Assembly (NCBI GenBank): GCA_025450975.1
Contig: JANWLI010000116.1
Location: 1 to 15,331 of the forward strand
DNA length: 15,331 nucleotides
Direction: 5' to 3'
Source of the DNA: Candidatus Kapaibacterium sp.
GTDB lineage: Bacteria; Bacteroidota; Ignavibacteria; Palsa-1295
Shown here: one piece after another, positions 9,501 through 15,331 of the stretch
How the letters are laid out: every line of letters starts with the position of its first letter
Numbering within the stretch: position 1 is the stretch's first letter
Program-made: the position numbers and the translations under genes
Notes under the pieces: generated by a model
The model's input: only the letters and a program-made list of their open reading frames with translations
Databases searched by the model: none
What the model was told of the DNA's origin: nothing

Positions 9501-9691
9501 TGGAAGTAAACTTCGTTGAGTGTTTCCGGCGAGTTATTCGTGTACGCAACGCTTAGCTTACCATTGTAGGAATGGATCGAGTCGATGAGCGCAGCTTCGA
9601 TCTGATAGGAAACATGCTGCTGCCAATAGTCAGACGGTTGAGAAAATACGGGCGATGCGAGTAATACGAGAAAGAGCGAAAATCTAATCAT
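6572..9691 (-). CDS. M1-family zinc metallopeptidase with C-terminal outer-membrane beta-barrel-like region
   Basis: A 1039-residue exported protein. The signal peptide is residues 1-17, before Q18. The N-terminal beta domain is followed by the gluzincin core. The substrate-binding GAMEN-type motif appears as GGMEYP at 325-330. HEGAH at 345-349 with Glu368 (HExxH-X18-E, LDEGF) gives the complete zinc site, and Tyr445 in AYFK is the likely transition-state tyrosine, so the enzyme should be active. Residues about 510-610 look like a beta-sandwich. From about 650 to the end the sequence alternates like a membrane barrel, with many Gly and aromatic residues, and finishes FAFRYAIGLGSTF with a terminal Phe. 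Many M1 enzymes end near 600-870 residues, so the extra 400 or so suggest an outer-membrane-anchored aminopeptidase. It follows the GT4 gene after 69 bases and overlaps the next gene by TAATG. A poor TAnnTTTG-like T-rich stretch lies just upstream. Confidence 0.93.
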   Translation of the reverse strand: MIRFSLFLVLLASPVFSQPSDYWQQHVSYQIEAALIDSIHSYNGKLSVAYTNNSPETLNEVYFHLYFNAFRPGSMMYERSKAQNDQGMMGKFNRYKQSDWGGYNILGVRAGGVAKYEVTGTIMKVTLNQPLAPKQTQTIELDFFAQIPKQTRRSGWMNDHGIKYSMCQWYPKVCEYDREGWHHQEYVGREFYGVWGEFDVKLTVPASYCVGATGEVQNPNEVGWGYDSIAKGSKKGIYYPTKQDGMKTWRFKASNVHDFAWVADEYIHEWDTWSDTVSVHCLYKLGDRESWKEAMKHTIFMLDHHSKAVGWYQYRNFYNTHAGDGGMEYPQLIMDGSPNAGLIMHEGAHQWFYGMLGNNETRYAFLDEGFTEFLEMVVMEAYYGRHNERAPYRDTSWLTRTFIPEFDHRKNYYGPYQNLATLGYEEPLNIPHDWARENPNAGQAYFKTLNGLAQLEYVLGDDVFWKGMKEYFRRWHFKHPNLNDFKRTMEDVSGADLDWYFDQWFHTTRTIDYGVYDVESALTGDRTYGTTVELYNCDVGVMPIDLLLHYEDGTTGLATIPLAVNQGTAYRKPEPGRIFFTPWDWVKKEYKGTAITPKEVDWVEIDTSFRLQDLNYSNNRTYHFSFLDPFENPPNEIAFLKQLHANPPYTKGYAVIRPIIWFDEVSNLNLGVGILKGFRNLGNEDWMFNFLFDAENLNERFEQRTVDRANGPLELKEPLMDRVDFRYRGTYNVKWLGDLTTFGLLVKKQAGIYDLGAQIDHTIRPTYLSLGPTHKVNASLNLFERINYAYFRGEWEAGPTIAVAGKYSFTSTNRRTDVQLGGKVYLHSMNNRNFFSTDVDISGFDKLWANVTQQIPLASGIGLDLRANFGAMSGVPPTQIYQRIGSADPYESQHQDFYRAIALINNHFTKEAHFFVEGGAGMRGYAMNPTPANTYASLNIDLKVALFQAVGVGLFADLGSYTSNAYQLFSQFQKNARADAGVSIKLDLLSFLPWQLQGVAEEYGSIPSINFYFPFFLNRPYDGKEHFAFRYAIGLGSTF

Positions 9692-9760
9692 TCAAGGATC
9701 AATAAAGCTCTACAAAAAAGAAGTGATGAGGATAACGCAAACGAAGTCAAGAAAATCCTA

Positions 9761-10900
9761 CTAAATCCCGGAAGTTTTTCGCTTTTCCTGTCTCCACGAA
9801 AGGCTCGTTGTCTCCAGCAAGCCCTCGACGGCGTCGGCAGTCGCTTCCCAGTCGAACGATCTGGCAAAGGCAATGCCCTTCTCGCCAAGTGCATGCCTGA
9901 GCGACTCATCCGTTAACATACGTTTCAGGGTATCCGACAGAGCGGCAATGTCACTATACGGATAGAGCAATCCGGTAACGCCGTCTTTAACCGAATCACG
10001 TAGCCCGGGACTATTTGCAGCCACCGAGGGCGTTCCGCACGCGCTCGCCTCGATATTGACGATGCCCCACCCTTCCTTCGCAGACGGGTTCACGCACACC
10101 CACGATCGTCCCAGCAGCCGCAGCTTTTCTTCTTCGGTAATAAAGCCGATAAATTTTGTCGAATCCGTGACACCAAGCTCCTCCGCAAGCGCACGAAGCG
10201 CAGGCTCATGATCACCCTTCCCGACGATGAGCAACTCCGCATTGGGGATCGATGGACGAATAGCTGCGAACGCACGGATCAGCTGATCGACACTTTTGTA
10301 TTTTTTCAGCCGGCCGACATAAGCGATCGTTGGAGCAGTGAACTTCCCATCCGCTTGCTTGTACCGTTCGTCATACGCGATCGCATTCATCGCGAAGGTA
10401 AATTGTCGTCGGTCAAATCCCACTTCGAGCAGCTCGTCTACTGTCGATTGTGAAACGACAAGAAATGGAGTCTTTTTATAAACACGCTTCGCCAGATATT
10501 CTGTGAAGAGTACATAGCTCCCGAGCACTTGCCCGACTTCCTGGAAAATAGTCTCCCCAAAAAAATGATGACACAGACCGACAAGCGGACGCCGGATAAA
10601 GAGCGGCGTTAAGAACGGGATCTTATTAATATCGTCGACAATAACATCAAACTCCTGTTTCTTTAAGTGCAGCGCATAGTAGAGCGGTACGATAAAATTA
10701 AAGGTGCTGCGCGACCCACGCCGTATGATCTGTATCCCATCAAGCGTTTCGGATGCTTTGGCACCGGGAAATTGCGAACAAAAAAGGGTGACGGAATGCC
10801 CGCGGGCAACAAGGCGTCGGAAAGTCTCACGTAAATGTATTTCTGCACCGCCGGCTTCCGGATGGGTCCAGTCCTGCCAGTTAAGTACAAGTATCTTCAC
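9761..10900 (-). CDS. GT4-family glycosyltransferase (GT-B fold)
   Basis: A 379-residue cytosolic or membrane-associated glycosyltransferase that moves a sugar from a nucleotide donor to an unknown acceptor. The N-terminal acceptor domain has the typical glycine loop HPEAGGAE at 13-20. The C-terminal donor domain begins near YVGRLKKYKS (194-203) and carries the retaining GT4 EX7E pair, Glu276 and Glu284, in KEGWGIVNIE. The start is GTG: no in-frame ATG lies upstream before a stop, and the N-terminus MKILVLNWQDWTHPEAGGAE matches the usual family start. It is the first gene of the minus-strand array and is divergent from the DUF2723 gene. Nearby sugar-acting genes suggest a role in cell-surface polysaccharide or protein glycan assembly. 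Donor and acceptor cannot be read from sequence. Confidence 0.93.
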   Translation of the reverse strand: MKILVLNWQDWTHPEAGGAEIHLRETFRRLVARGHSVTLFCSQFPGAKASETLDGIQIIRRGSRSTFNFIVPLYYALHLKKQEFDVIVDDINKIPFLTPLFIRRPLVGLCHHFFGETIFQEVGQVLGSYVLFTEYLAKRVYKKTPFLVVSQSTVDELLEVGFDRRQFTFAMNAIAYDERYKQADGKFTAPTIAYVGRLKKYKSVDQLIRAFAAIRPSIPNAELLIVGKGDHEPALRALAEELGVTDSTKFIGFITEEEKLRLLGRSWVCVNPSAKEGWGIVNIEASACGTPSVAANSPGLRDSVKDGVTGLLYPYSDIAALSDTLKRMLTDESLRHALGEKGIAFARSFDWEATADAVEGLLETTSLSWRQEKRKTSGI

Positions 10901-11011
10901 AGAAAAATGGGCTGCGGGCGTGGTGCATGCGAGCTAAAAGACAATACGTCTCATGTATGAGTTTCGACAAACTGATATTTATCATGAAGGCAGTTCGTAT
11001 TTTTATATGGT
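10901..11011. promoter_or_regulatory. Divergent intergenic region between GT4 and DUF2723 genes
   Basis: These 111 bases must hold the start signals for both diverging genes unless transcription enters from further away. AT-rich stretches occur near 10975-11010. TATTTTTA at 10998-11005 differs at one base from the Bacteroidota -7 motif TAnnTTTG, but it lies only six bases before the plus-strand ATG and lacks a correctly spaced TTG. No convincing minus-strand promoter was found. Assignment rests on position only. Confidence 0.35.
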
Positions 11012-13942
11012 ATGGTACGATCACACACGATCCATCGCGCGATCGCAGCACTCTGTTTTCTGATTGCCTTTATTGTCTACTACGCGACGATGCAACCCAC
11101 CGTCGCGTTCTGGGACTGCGGTGAATTCGCCTCGTCAGCCTGGGCTCTTCAGGTACCGCATCCTCCCGGAGCGCCACTGTGGACCTTACTCGGACGCCTG
11201 GCAATGCTCTTACCAACACAGGCAGATCTCGTTGCACGCTATAACCTCCTCTCCGTCTTTTTTGCAGCATCGGTTGTCACTCTCCTCTATCTGATCACGG
11301 TCAGAATGATCAAGATGTGGCGCAGCGAACCAACATCTCCGGCCGATATGCTCACGACCTACGGCGGAGCATTTATCGCAGCAACGCTCTATACGTTTAC
11401 CGACAGCTTCTGGTTTAACGCACTTGAAAATGAGGTCTATGCGTTTACGATGTTCCTCCTTTCTTCGATCCTATGGCTAGTTCTCTACTGGCATGATCGT
11501 GCCGAAGAACAACATAACGAACGGTACCTGCTTCTTGGAAGCTACCTCATCGGCCTGACGCTCGGTGCGCACCAGATGGTCGTCCTCATGATCTTTACCT
11601 GCGTACTGCTCGTCTACTACCGCCTCAACAAGCACGTTACGGCCGGTGGTTGGTTAAAAACAGCGCTCTTCTCACTTCTCGGATTCATCTTCGTCTATAA
11701 GATCGTCCTCACCGGCATCGTCGGCTGGATGGACTCATCGCCACTCTTAGTGCTGATCATTGTCGGAGGCATCGTCAGTGGTATCTGGTACACACACAAA
11801 GTACAAAAAGCCTTTGCACACATGTGCCTCTGGTCGCTGTTACTGGTGATCGTCGGATATTCAACCTATGCATTGGTAATCATCCGCTCTAATCAGGACG
11901 TGCCGATGAATCAGAATGCACCGCGGAGCTTCAAACAGTTTAAGCATTATCTCGCCCGTGAACAGTATGGCGATCGCGGGTTCTTCCCGCGCAGATCGCT
12001 CGATGAGTTCGGACAAAAGACAGGGCCGACCTGGGATGCACAAAAGTATGCGAACGATCTTAACTTCTTCTGGAAATTCCAGGTCGACCACATGTCGAAC
12101 CGCTACCTCTACTGGAATTTCATCGGCAGAACTTCCGATCAACAGGAAGCCGGGTCCGACTGGTCCAATACGCTTGGTCTCCCGTTCTTTCTCGGACTCT
12201 TCGGCTTGTTCTGGCACTTCAAGCGCGATCCAAGACGAGCAACTGCACTGCTCTTCATGTTCCTCTCCTTAGGACTTGTCGCAGCATTATTCCAAAATAG
12301 TCAGGACCCATCGGCCAGAGAGCGCGATTATTTCTACGTTGGCGCGTACTTTGTCTTCGCACTTTGGGCAGGCATCGGCGCAACGGGGATCATGGAGTAT
12401 TTCCGCAGCCGCAAAGAAGCGAAAGGGCAAGACGAAGACGGTGAACCAACTACCATTATCCCGTTCGGCAACGTCGGCAAGCTTTCGTTAACGTTTGCAG
12501 TATTTCTTGCCGTACTGCTCATTGCTCCGGTAAATCAAGTTGTTGGGCTCGCAGGCCTTGCCTCAGGAAAATCGATTTCGGAAAGTTCGCGATGGTCGAT
12601 GTATACGCGTGCAGGTAACTACGTCCCCTTCGATTGCGCCTATAATCTCCTGCAAAGTTGCGATAAAGACGCCATCCTCTTCACCTATGGTGATAACGAC
12701 ACCTATCCGCTCTGGTGTCTGCAGGATGTCTACGGCATCCGCCGCGACGTTCGTGTGATATTGCTCTCGATGGCAAATGTGAGCTGGTACATCGATCAGA
12801 TCAAGAACGAAGAACCATGGGGAGCGAAGAAGATCGCTCTTCAGGACGAGCAGTTTAGTAATCCGAACTTACAGAAGCTCCTGCTTACCGACGACCCCTT
12901 CGCATTAAAAGCGAGAACAGAGTCAGCACGAGTCGCTTCGATCCCGCTCACCGAAGCAGCGATGCGCGACATCACCGGCGATCCGCAGCGCACCGAAGGC
13001 AAACTCGAATGGAATTACATCGGCTCCTATGACAATCGCGACAAGTTTGTCTATACGACGGCCGATCAGCTCACCTTCGATATCATCCGGTCGAATATCA
13101 ACTCGCGGCCGATCTACTACTCCGTGACTGTTCCGAAAAACTTCCGACTCGGCCTCGACCAAAATCTTGCAGCCGAAGGTCTCGCCCTCCGGGTCACACC
13201 CGACAGATTCCCCGAAGACAACTCAGGCTACGGCGGCGGTATCAACCCTGAACGTCTAAAGGCATTCCTGCTGAGTCCCGTGAGCGAACCGGTTGCAGAG
13301 CCAAAGCGCGGCGCGCTCATTCGCTCGTTCAATGATGAAAGCGCAGGCCTTGCATATATCGATAAGAATTTCGCATTCAATTATCTCATGGCGTTCATGC
13401 GCTATGCAGAGTGGATGCTGAATATGGAGAACACTGCAGAAGCTAACAGTGCACTTGAAGCAATGGATAGCAAACTCCCTCCTGCTCAGGTAGTCTCGGA
13501 TGTCTATCCGCCGGATATGATCGCTTCCCTTTTCCAACGCGCAGGCAATAAGGAGAAAATGGATAAGTACGCTACGATCGCAATGGCATCCATGCAAAAG
13601 CCGGTTCCCGATGAAAGCATCGGCTGGGCGTTGCAGAGACAGTATCGGATGGGTAATCTCTCACTTGCGATCGGCAACCTCACAGATGCAGAGAGGATCT
13701 ATCGGCAACTTCGCGACGGTACAACCGATAAGAGCATCATCGTGCAGATGGATCTGCGCCTCATGGAGATCCAGGCACGCAAACTTGAAGAACAGGGAAA
13801 ATTTGCAGAAGCCCTCGCCAAGTACGAAGACGTGATCAAGCTCCGAGGCATGCCGGAAGACAAACTTACCCCAGACTTCAAACCGGCCCTCAGGAGACGA
13901 AACGCTTTACGAAAACAGTTAGGCGATACCGTACGCCCATAA
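11012..13942 (+). CDS. DUF2723 (TMEM260-like, putative protein O-mannosyltransferase) membrane protein with C-terminal TPR-like repeats
   Basis: A 976-residue polytopic membrane protein. The N-terminal half has roughly ten to twelve hydrophobic segments. It carries the family signature around 28-54: PTVAFWDCGEF, with acidic Asp35 and Glu38 in the first periplasmic loop, then HPPGAPL. Further conserved-looking segments are ALENEVYAF (137-145) and RERDYFY (436-442). The family is a GT-C-type glycosyltransferase; human TMEM260 is reported to O-mannosylate proteins, using a dolichol-linked donor by analogy with other PMTs. After the membrane part comes a soluble domain (DNDTYPLWCLQ at 561-571) and, from about 800, helical TPR-like repeats, a usual layout in Bacteroidota. 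The start is the first in-frame ATG after a stop, with no good Shine-Dalgarno site. It is divergent from the GT4 gene. Protein glycosylation at the periplasmic face is the likely job; bacterial substrates are not established from this sequence. Confidence 0.92.
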   Translation: MVRSHTIHRAIAALCFLIAFIVYYATMQPTVAFWDCGEFASSAWALQVPHPPGAPLWTLLGRLAMLLPTQADLVARYNLLSVFFAASVVTLLYLITVRMIKMWRSEPTSPADMLTTYGGAFIAATLYTFTDSFWFNALENEVYAFTMFLLSSILWLVLYWHDRAEEQHNERYLLLGSYLIGLTLGAHQMVVLMIFTCVLLVYYRLNKHVTAGGWLKTALFSLLGFIFVYKIVLTGIVGWMDSSPLLVLIIVGGIVSGIWYTHKVQKAFAHMCLWSLLLVIVGYSTYALVIIRSNQDVPMNQNAPRSFKQFKHYLAREQYGDRGFFPRRSLDEFGQKTGPTWDAQKYANDLNFFWKFQVDHMSNRYLYWNFIGRTSDQQEAGSDWSNTLGLPFFLGLFGLFWHFKRDPRRATALLFMFLSLGLVAALFQNSQDPSARERDYFYVGAYFVFALWAGIGATGIMEYFRSRKEAKGQDEDGEPTTIIPFGNVGKLSLTFAVFLAVLLIAPVNQVVGLAGLASGKSISESSRWSMYTRAGNYVPFDCAYNLLQSCDKDAILFTYGDNDTYPLWCLQDVYGIRRDVRVILLSMANVSWYIDQIKNEEPWGAKKIALQDEQFSNPNLQKLLLTDDPFALKARTESARVASIPLTEAAMRDITGDPQRTEGKLEWNYIGSYDNRDKFVYTTADQLTFDIIRSNINSRPIYYSVTVPKNFRLGLDQNLAAEGLALRVTPDRFPEDNSGYGGGINPERLKAFLLSPVSEPVAEPKRGALIRSFNDESAGLAYIDKNFAFNYLMAFMRYAEWMLNMENTAEANSALEAMDSKLPPAQVVSDVYPPDMIASLFQRAGNKEKMDKYATIAMASMQKPVPDESIGWALQRQYRMGNLSLAIGNLTDAERIYRQLRDGTTDKSIIVQMDLRLMEIQARKLEEQGKFAEALAKYEDVIKLRGMPEDKLTPDFKPALRRRNALRKQLGDTVRP

Positions 13943-13982
13943 GCGGCTCCGAATGGCCGCAACATACGGCAACGCTAGGTGT

Positions 13983-14019
13983 TGATGGAGAGGAGTATAA
14001 ATTATGATACTCCTCATCA
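13983..14019 (+). terminator. Hairpin after the DUF2723 gene, possible terminator
   Basis: A perfect 9-bp stem (13990-13998 with 14007-14015) closes an 8-base AT loop. Four more pairs (13983-13986 with 14016-14019) form beyond a 3-base bulge. A T-rich stretch (TTATTCTTCTT) follows on the plus strand but not directly against the stem. It sits about 40 bases past the DUF2723 stop. It could terminate that transcript imperfectly or belong to an RNA structure. The folding is read directly; the function is inferred. Confidence 0.4.
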
Positions 14020-14045
14020 CCGTTATTCTTCTTGCATCGAGTCAG

Positions 14046-14073
14046 TTGCTGTAACATATTTCTAATATTTTTG
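14046..14073 (+). promoter_or_regulatory. Bacteroidota-type promoter of the lipoprotein gene
   Basis: TTG at 14046-14048 and TATTTTTG at 14066-14073 are separated by 17 bases. This matches the TTG-N17-23-TAnnTTTG promoter known for the primary sigma factor of Bacteroidota, with all fixed positions present. Transcription would start near 14080, leaving a leader of about 24 bases before the ATG at 14104. It is the only full match I found before a gene in this window. Confidence 0.75.
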
Positions 14074-14103
14074 TAGCACAATACTTCACCAAAGATAGTC
14101 AAT

Positions 14104-14925
14104 ATGCTCATTTGTCAGCGCTTCTTCATTGCTTTATTTGTAAGCGGGATGTTTATTGCCGGCTGCGATTCCGATGCGGAGGTACCTTCGGACTCTAAGC
14201 CCAAAGAAGCATATCAGGCTTATACCTTTGGCAATGCTACTGTAGCGCATCCCTTAACGACTCCCATTACAGTTCGAGTCACGAGATCTCTCGATACGAT
14301 TATTCCTCTTAGCCTGGGGCAGCTCGATTTTACGACCACGCCGAACGTCGACAGCCATTTCACCGCCTACGCAGGCACGAGTTGGAGTTTCGAGGAGTCG
14401 CCGGATGAGATCCCGGAATACCTGGGCCTTACGTTCGAACCGAAAGACCTCGCCGCCACCGAAACGACAACAAACCTGCGTGTTATCATGCCCGATTGGC
14501 TACGCGATGTCGAAACCTTCAATATGAACGTCGTAGTCAATAGGCCGGGATCGATGCAAACGACCATTCCGCTCAGGATCGAGGTTGCCTACCCACCCAT
14601 CGATGGTCCGTTATTCGAGACCGAACCGGATGTATTCTTAATGAAACCTGGCCGTAAAGATTCTATTATCCTCAGGACGAAGTTTATCAGACCCGGAGAA
14701 AAATATACGCTGGAGCTACTCGAGCCATTCGACGACTTCAGGCTTAAGCCCAACGTCAAATTATCGAAAACCTATTTTACACCTGAAGAACCGGAGGTCA
14801 TGATGACTGTCGATCACGATCTCAATGGCCTTGTTGGGTCCGGAGGGGCCAGGGTCCGTCTTACCAGGGTAAGCAGCGATTGGTACACGTTCGAATTTTC
14901 CTTCCAATACTCCAGTAATCATTAA
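14104..14925 (+). CDS. Lipoprotein of unknown function, beta-rich
   Basis: A 273-residue protein starting with a lipoprotein signal peptide: hydrophobic residues 7-18 and lipobox IAGC, with lipidated Cys21. The residues after the cysteine are DSDAE. An acidic run near the cysteine recalls the surface-export signal of Bacteroidota lipoproteins, although the match is loose; in E. coli Asp at +2 would mean inner-membrane retention, a rule that need not apply here. The mature part is probably all-beta, with two similar-sized halves, and has no motif I recognise. The gene has its own promoter and an A-rich upstream region instead of a Shine-Dalgarno site. Its stop codon merges with the A tract of the following bidirectional terminator. 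The DUF2723 gene lies 161 bases upstream; a functional link is not shown. Confidence 0.85.
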   Translation: MLICQRFFIALFVSGMFIAGCDSDAEVPSDSKPKEAYQAYTFGNATVAHPLTTPITVRVTRSLDTIIPLSLGQLDFTTTPNVDSHFTAYAGTSWSFEESPDEIPEYLGLTFEPKDLAATETTTNLRVIMPDWLRDVETFNMNVVVNRPGSMQTTIPLRIEVAYPPIDGPLFETEPDVFLMKPGRKDSIILRTKFIRPGEKYTLELLEPFDDFRLKPNVKLSKTYFTPEEPEVMMTVDHDLNGLVGSGGARVRLTRVSSDWYTFEFSFQYSSNH

Positions 14926-14954
14926 AAAAAAGCGGCTCTGTGTAGAGCCGCTTT
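14924..14954. terminator. Bidirectional intrinsic terminator between convergent genes
   Basis: A perfect 11-bp stem (14929-14939 with 14944-14954; arms AAAGCGGCTCT and AGAGCCGCTTT) closes a GTGT loop. On the minus strand eight T residues follow the GC core (plus-strand A24-A31 of 14924-14931), giving a strong terminator for the aminotransferase gene. On the plus strand only three T residues follow, a weaker terminator for the lipoprotein gene whose stop it abuts. Confidence 0.88.
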
Positions 14955-14980
14955 GTACAGTTCACCCAATTGTAATTAGA

Positions 14981-15025
14981 TCAGCCCTCGAACATGCCGC
15001 TCTGCTTCGGCGGCTTCGGTGTCCG
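14981..15025 (-). other. In-frame coding-like tail after the aminotransferase amber stop
   Basis: Directly after the TAG stop of the aminotransferase gene, the same frame stays open for 14 codons to a TGA. It would encode RTPKPPKQSGMFEG. The codons are Pro/Lys/Gln rich and look like a natural flexible C-terminal tail, not random intergenic sequence. It could be a readthrough extension, a remnant of a longer ancestral C-terminus cut by a new stop, or chance. Confidence 0.35.
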
Positions 15026-15331
15026 CTAATTAGAGAACAACGTCTTAATCCGCTTCATCGCCTTCTCGATATTCTCGATCGAGTTTGCGTAGCTGAAGCG
15101 AATATATCCTTCGCCATGCGCACCGAACGACGTACCCGATAGGCAGGCAACGTTCGCTTCGTAGAGGATCTTATCGGCGATCGTCCGCGAATCTAACCCG
15201 GTCATCGTAATATTCGGGAACACGTAGAACGCACCGAGCGGCTTATGGCAGCTAAAGCCGGGAATATCATTAAGCGCATCGACGATAAAATCACGGCGGC
15301 GCTTGAATTCCTTCACGACATTATCTACCCA
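15026..15331 (-). CDS. Class I/II PLP-dependent aminotransferase (aspartate aminotransferase-like), C-terminal part
   Basis: Only the last 101 or so codons are present. The frame stays open to the right edge (WVDNV before the GTG at 15316), so that GTG is internal and the gene starts outside the window. The segment matches the small C-terminal domain of subgroup-I aspartate-type aminotransferases: RRRDFIVDALNDIPGFSCHKPLGAFYVFPN, then GEGYIRFSYANS, in which the Arg of YIRFSYA is the substrate alpha-carboxylate-binding residue. These enzymes exchange amino groups between amino acids and 2-oxo acids with PLP in the cytosol. The product ends LFSN at TAG, a usual family length. A strong terminator follows about 70 bases on. 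Exact substrate (aspartate, tyrosine or another) cannot be told from this part. Confidence 0.9.
   Translation of the reverse strand, partial: WVDNVVKEFKRRRDFIVDALNDIPGFSCHKPLGAFYVFPNITMTGLDSRTIADKILYEANVACLSGTSFGAHGEGYIRFSYANSIENIEKAMKRIKTLFSN

Noticed and set aside
8468..9556. A 362-codon open frame on the plus strand inside the M1 peptidase gene.
   Set aside because: It is fully antisense to a gene with clear zinc and substrate motifs. Its product is rich in His, Arg, Ile and Cys with no domain or signal pattern, as expected of a shadow frame from biased codon use.
9692..9760. A TTTG plus T-rich stretch before the M1 gene as a Bacteroidota promoter.
   Set aside because: The -7 element reads CTTTTTTG, missing the required TA, so it falls short of the consensus.
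10927..11124. A 65-codon plus-strand frame starting upstream of the DUF2723 gene and overlapping its start.
   Set aside because: It ends inside the conserved start of DUF2723 in another frame and shows no recognisable sequence; it is not a frameshifted part of that gene, whose own N-terminus is complete.
13943..13960. A GCGGC/GCCGC hairpin directly after the DUF2723 stop codon.
   Set aside because: The stem is only 5 bp with an 8-base loop and no T run follows. It is too weak to call a terminator.
15026..15316. A complete small protein starting at the GTG at 15316.
   Set aside because: The frame is open upstream to the window edge, and the sequence is the C-terminal domain of a much longer aminotransferase family.

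Overview
The window looks like chromosomal DNA of a Gram-negative bacterium of the Bacteroidota/Chlorobi (FCB) group. Evidence: a DUF2723 (TMEM260-like) membrane protein of the large bacteroidotal type, several outer-membrane beta-barrel-like proteins ending in aromatic residues, few Shine-Dalgarno sites, and one clear Bacteroidota-type promoter (TTG-N17-TATTTTTG) before a lipoprotein gene. Moderate GC and the mixture of families would fit an Ignavibacteria- or Kapabacteria-like lineage, but that placement is inference. I see no mobile element, CRISPR array, tRNA or rRNA, and gene density is high. No gene-free stretch exceeds 300 bases; the longest is about 160.

Positions 72-10900 hold seven genes, all on the minus strand. 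In transcription order they are: a GT4 glycosyltransferase (9761-10900); an M1-family metallopeptidase fused to a C-terminal beta-barrel-like region (6572-9691); a Gfo/Idh/MocA sugar-type dehydrogenase joined to it by a TAATG overlap (5592-6572); riboflavin synthase (4958-5560); a single-pass inner-membrane protein with coiled coil and periplasmic beta-sandwich-like domains, GldM-like in layout (3294-4901); and two clearly paralogous exported beta-barrel-like proteins (1452-3197 and 72-1430). A 15-bp perfect hairpin separates the GldM-like gene from the barrel pair. An intrinsic terminator closes the array at 19-51.

The plus strand carries a DUF2723 putative protein O-mannosyltransferase with C-terminal TPR-like helices (11012-13942), divergent from the GT4 gene. 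After it comes a lipoprotein of unknown function (14104-14925) with its own promoter. A shared bidirectional terminator lies between that lipoprotein and a convergent, partial class I aminotransferase (15026-15331) that runs off the right edge.

Taken together, the window is a cell-envelope neighbourhood: sugar transfer (GT4, DUF2723, Gfo/Idh/MocA), surface proteolysis (M1-barrel), and a possible trans-envelope assembly (inner-membrane GldM-like protein plus two paralogous outer-membrane proteins). Two housekeeping enzymes, riboflavin synthase and the aminotransferase, are interspersed. The less explained items are the GldM-like/paralogous-barrel trio, the peptidase-barrel fusion, the in-frame coding-like tail after the aminotransferase stop, and strong enrichment of GATC and GCGATCGC.
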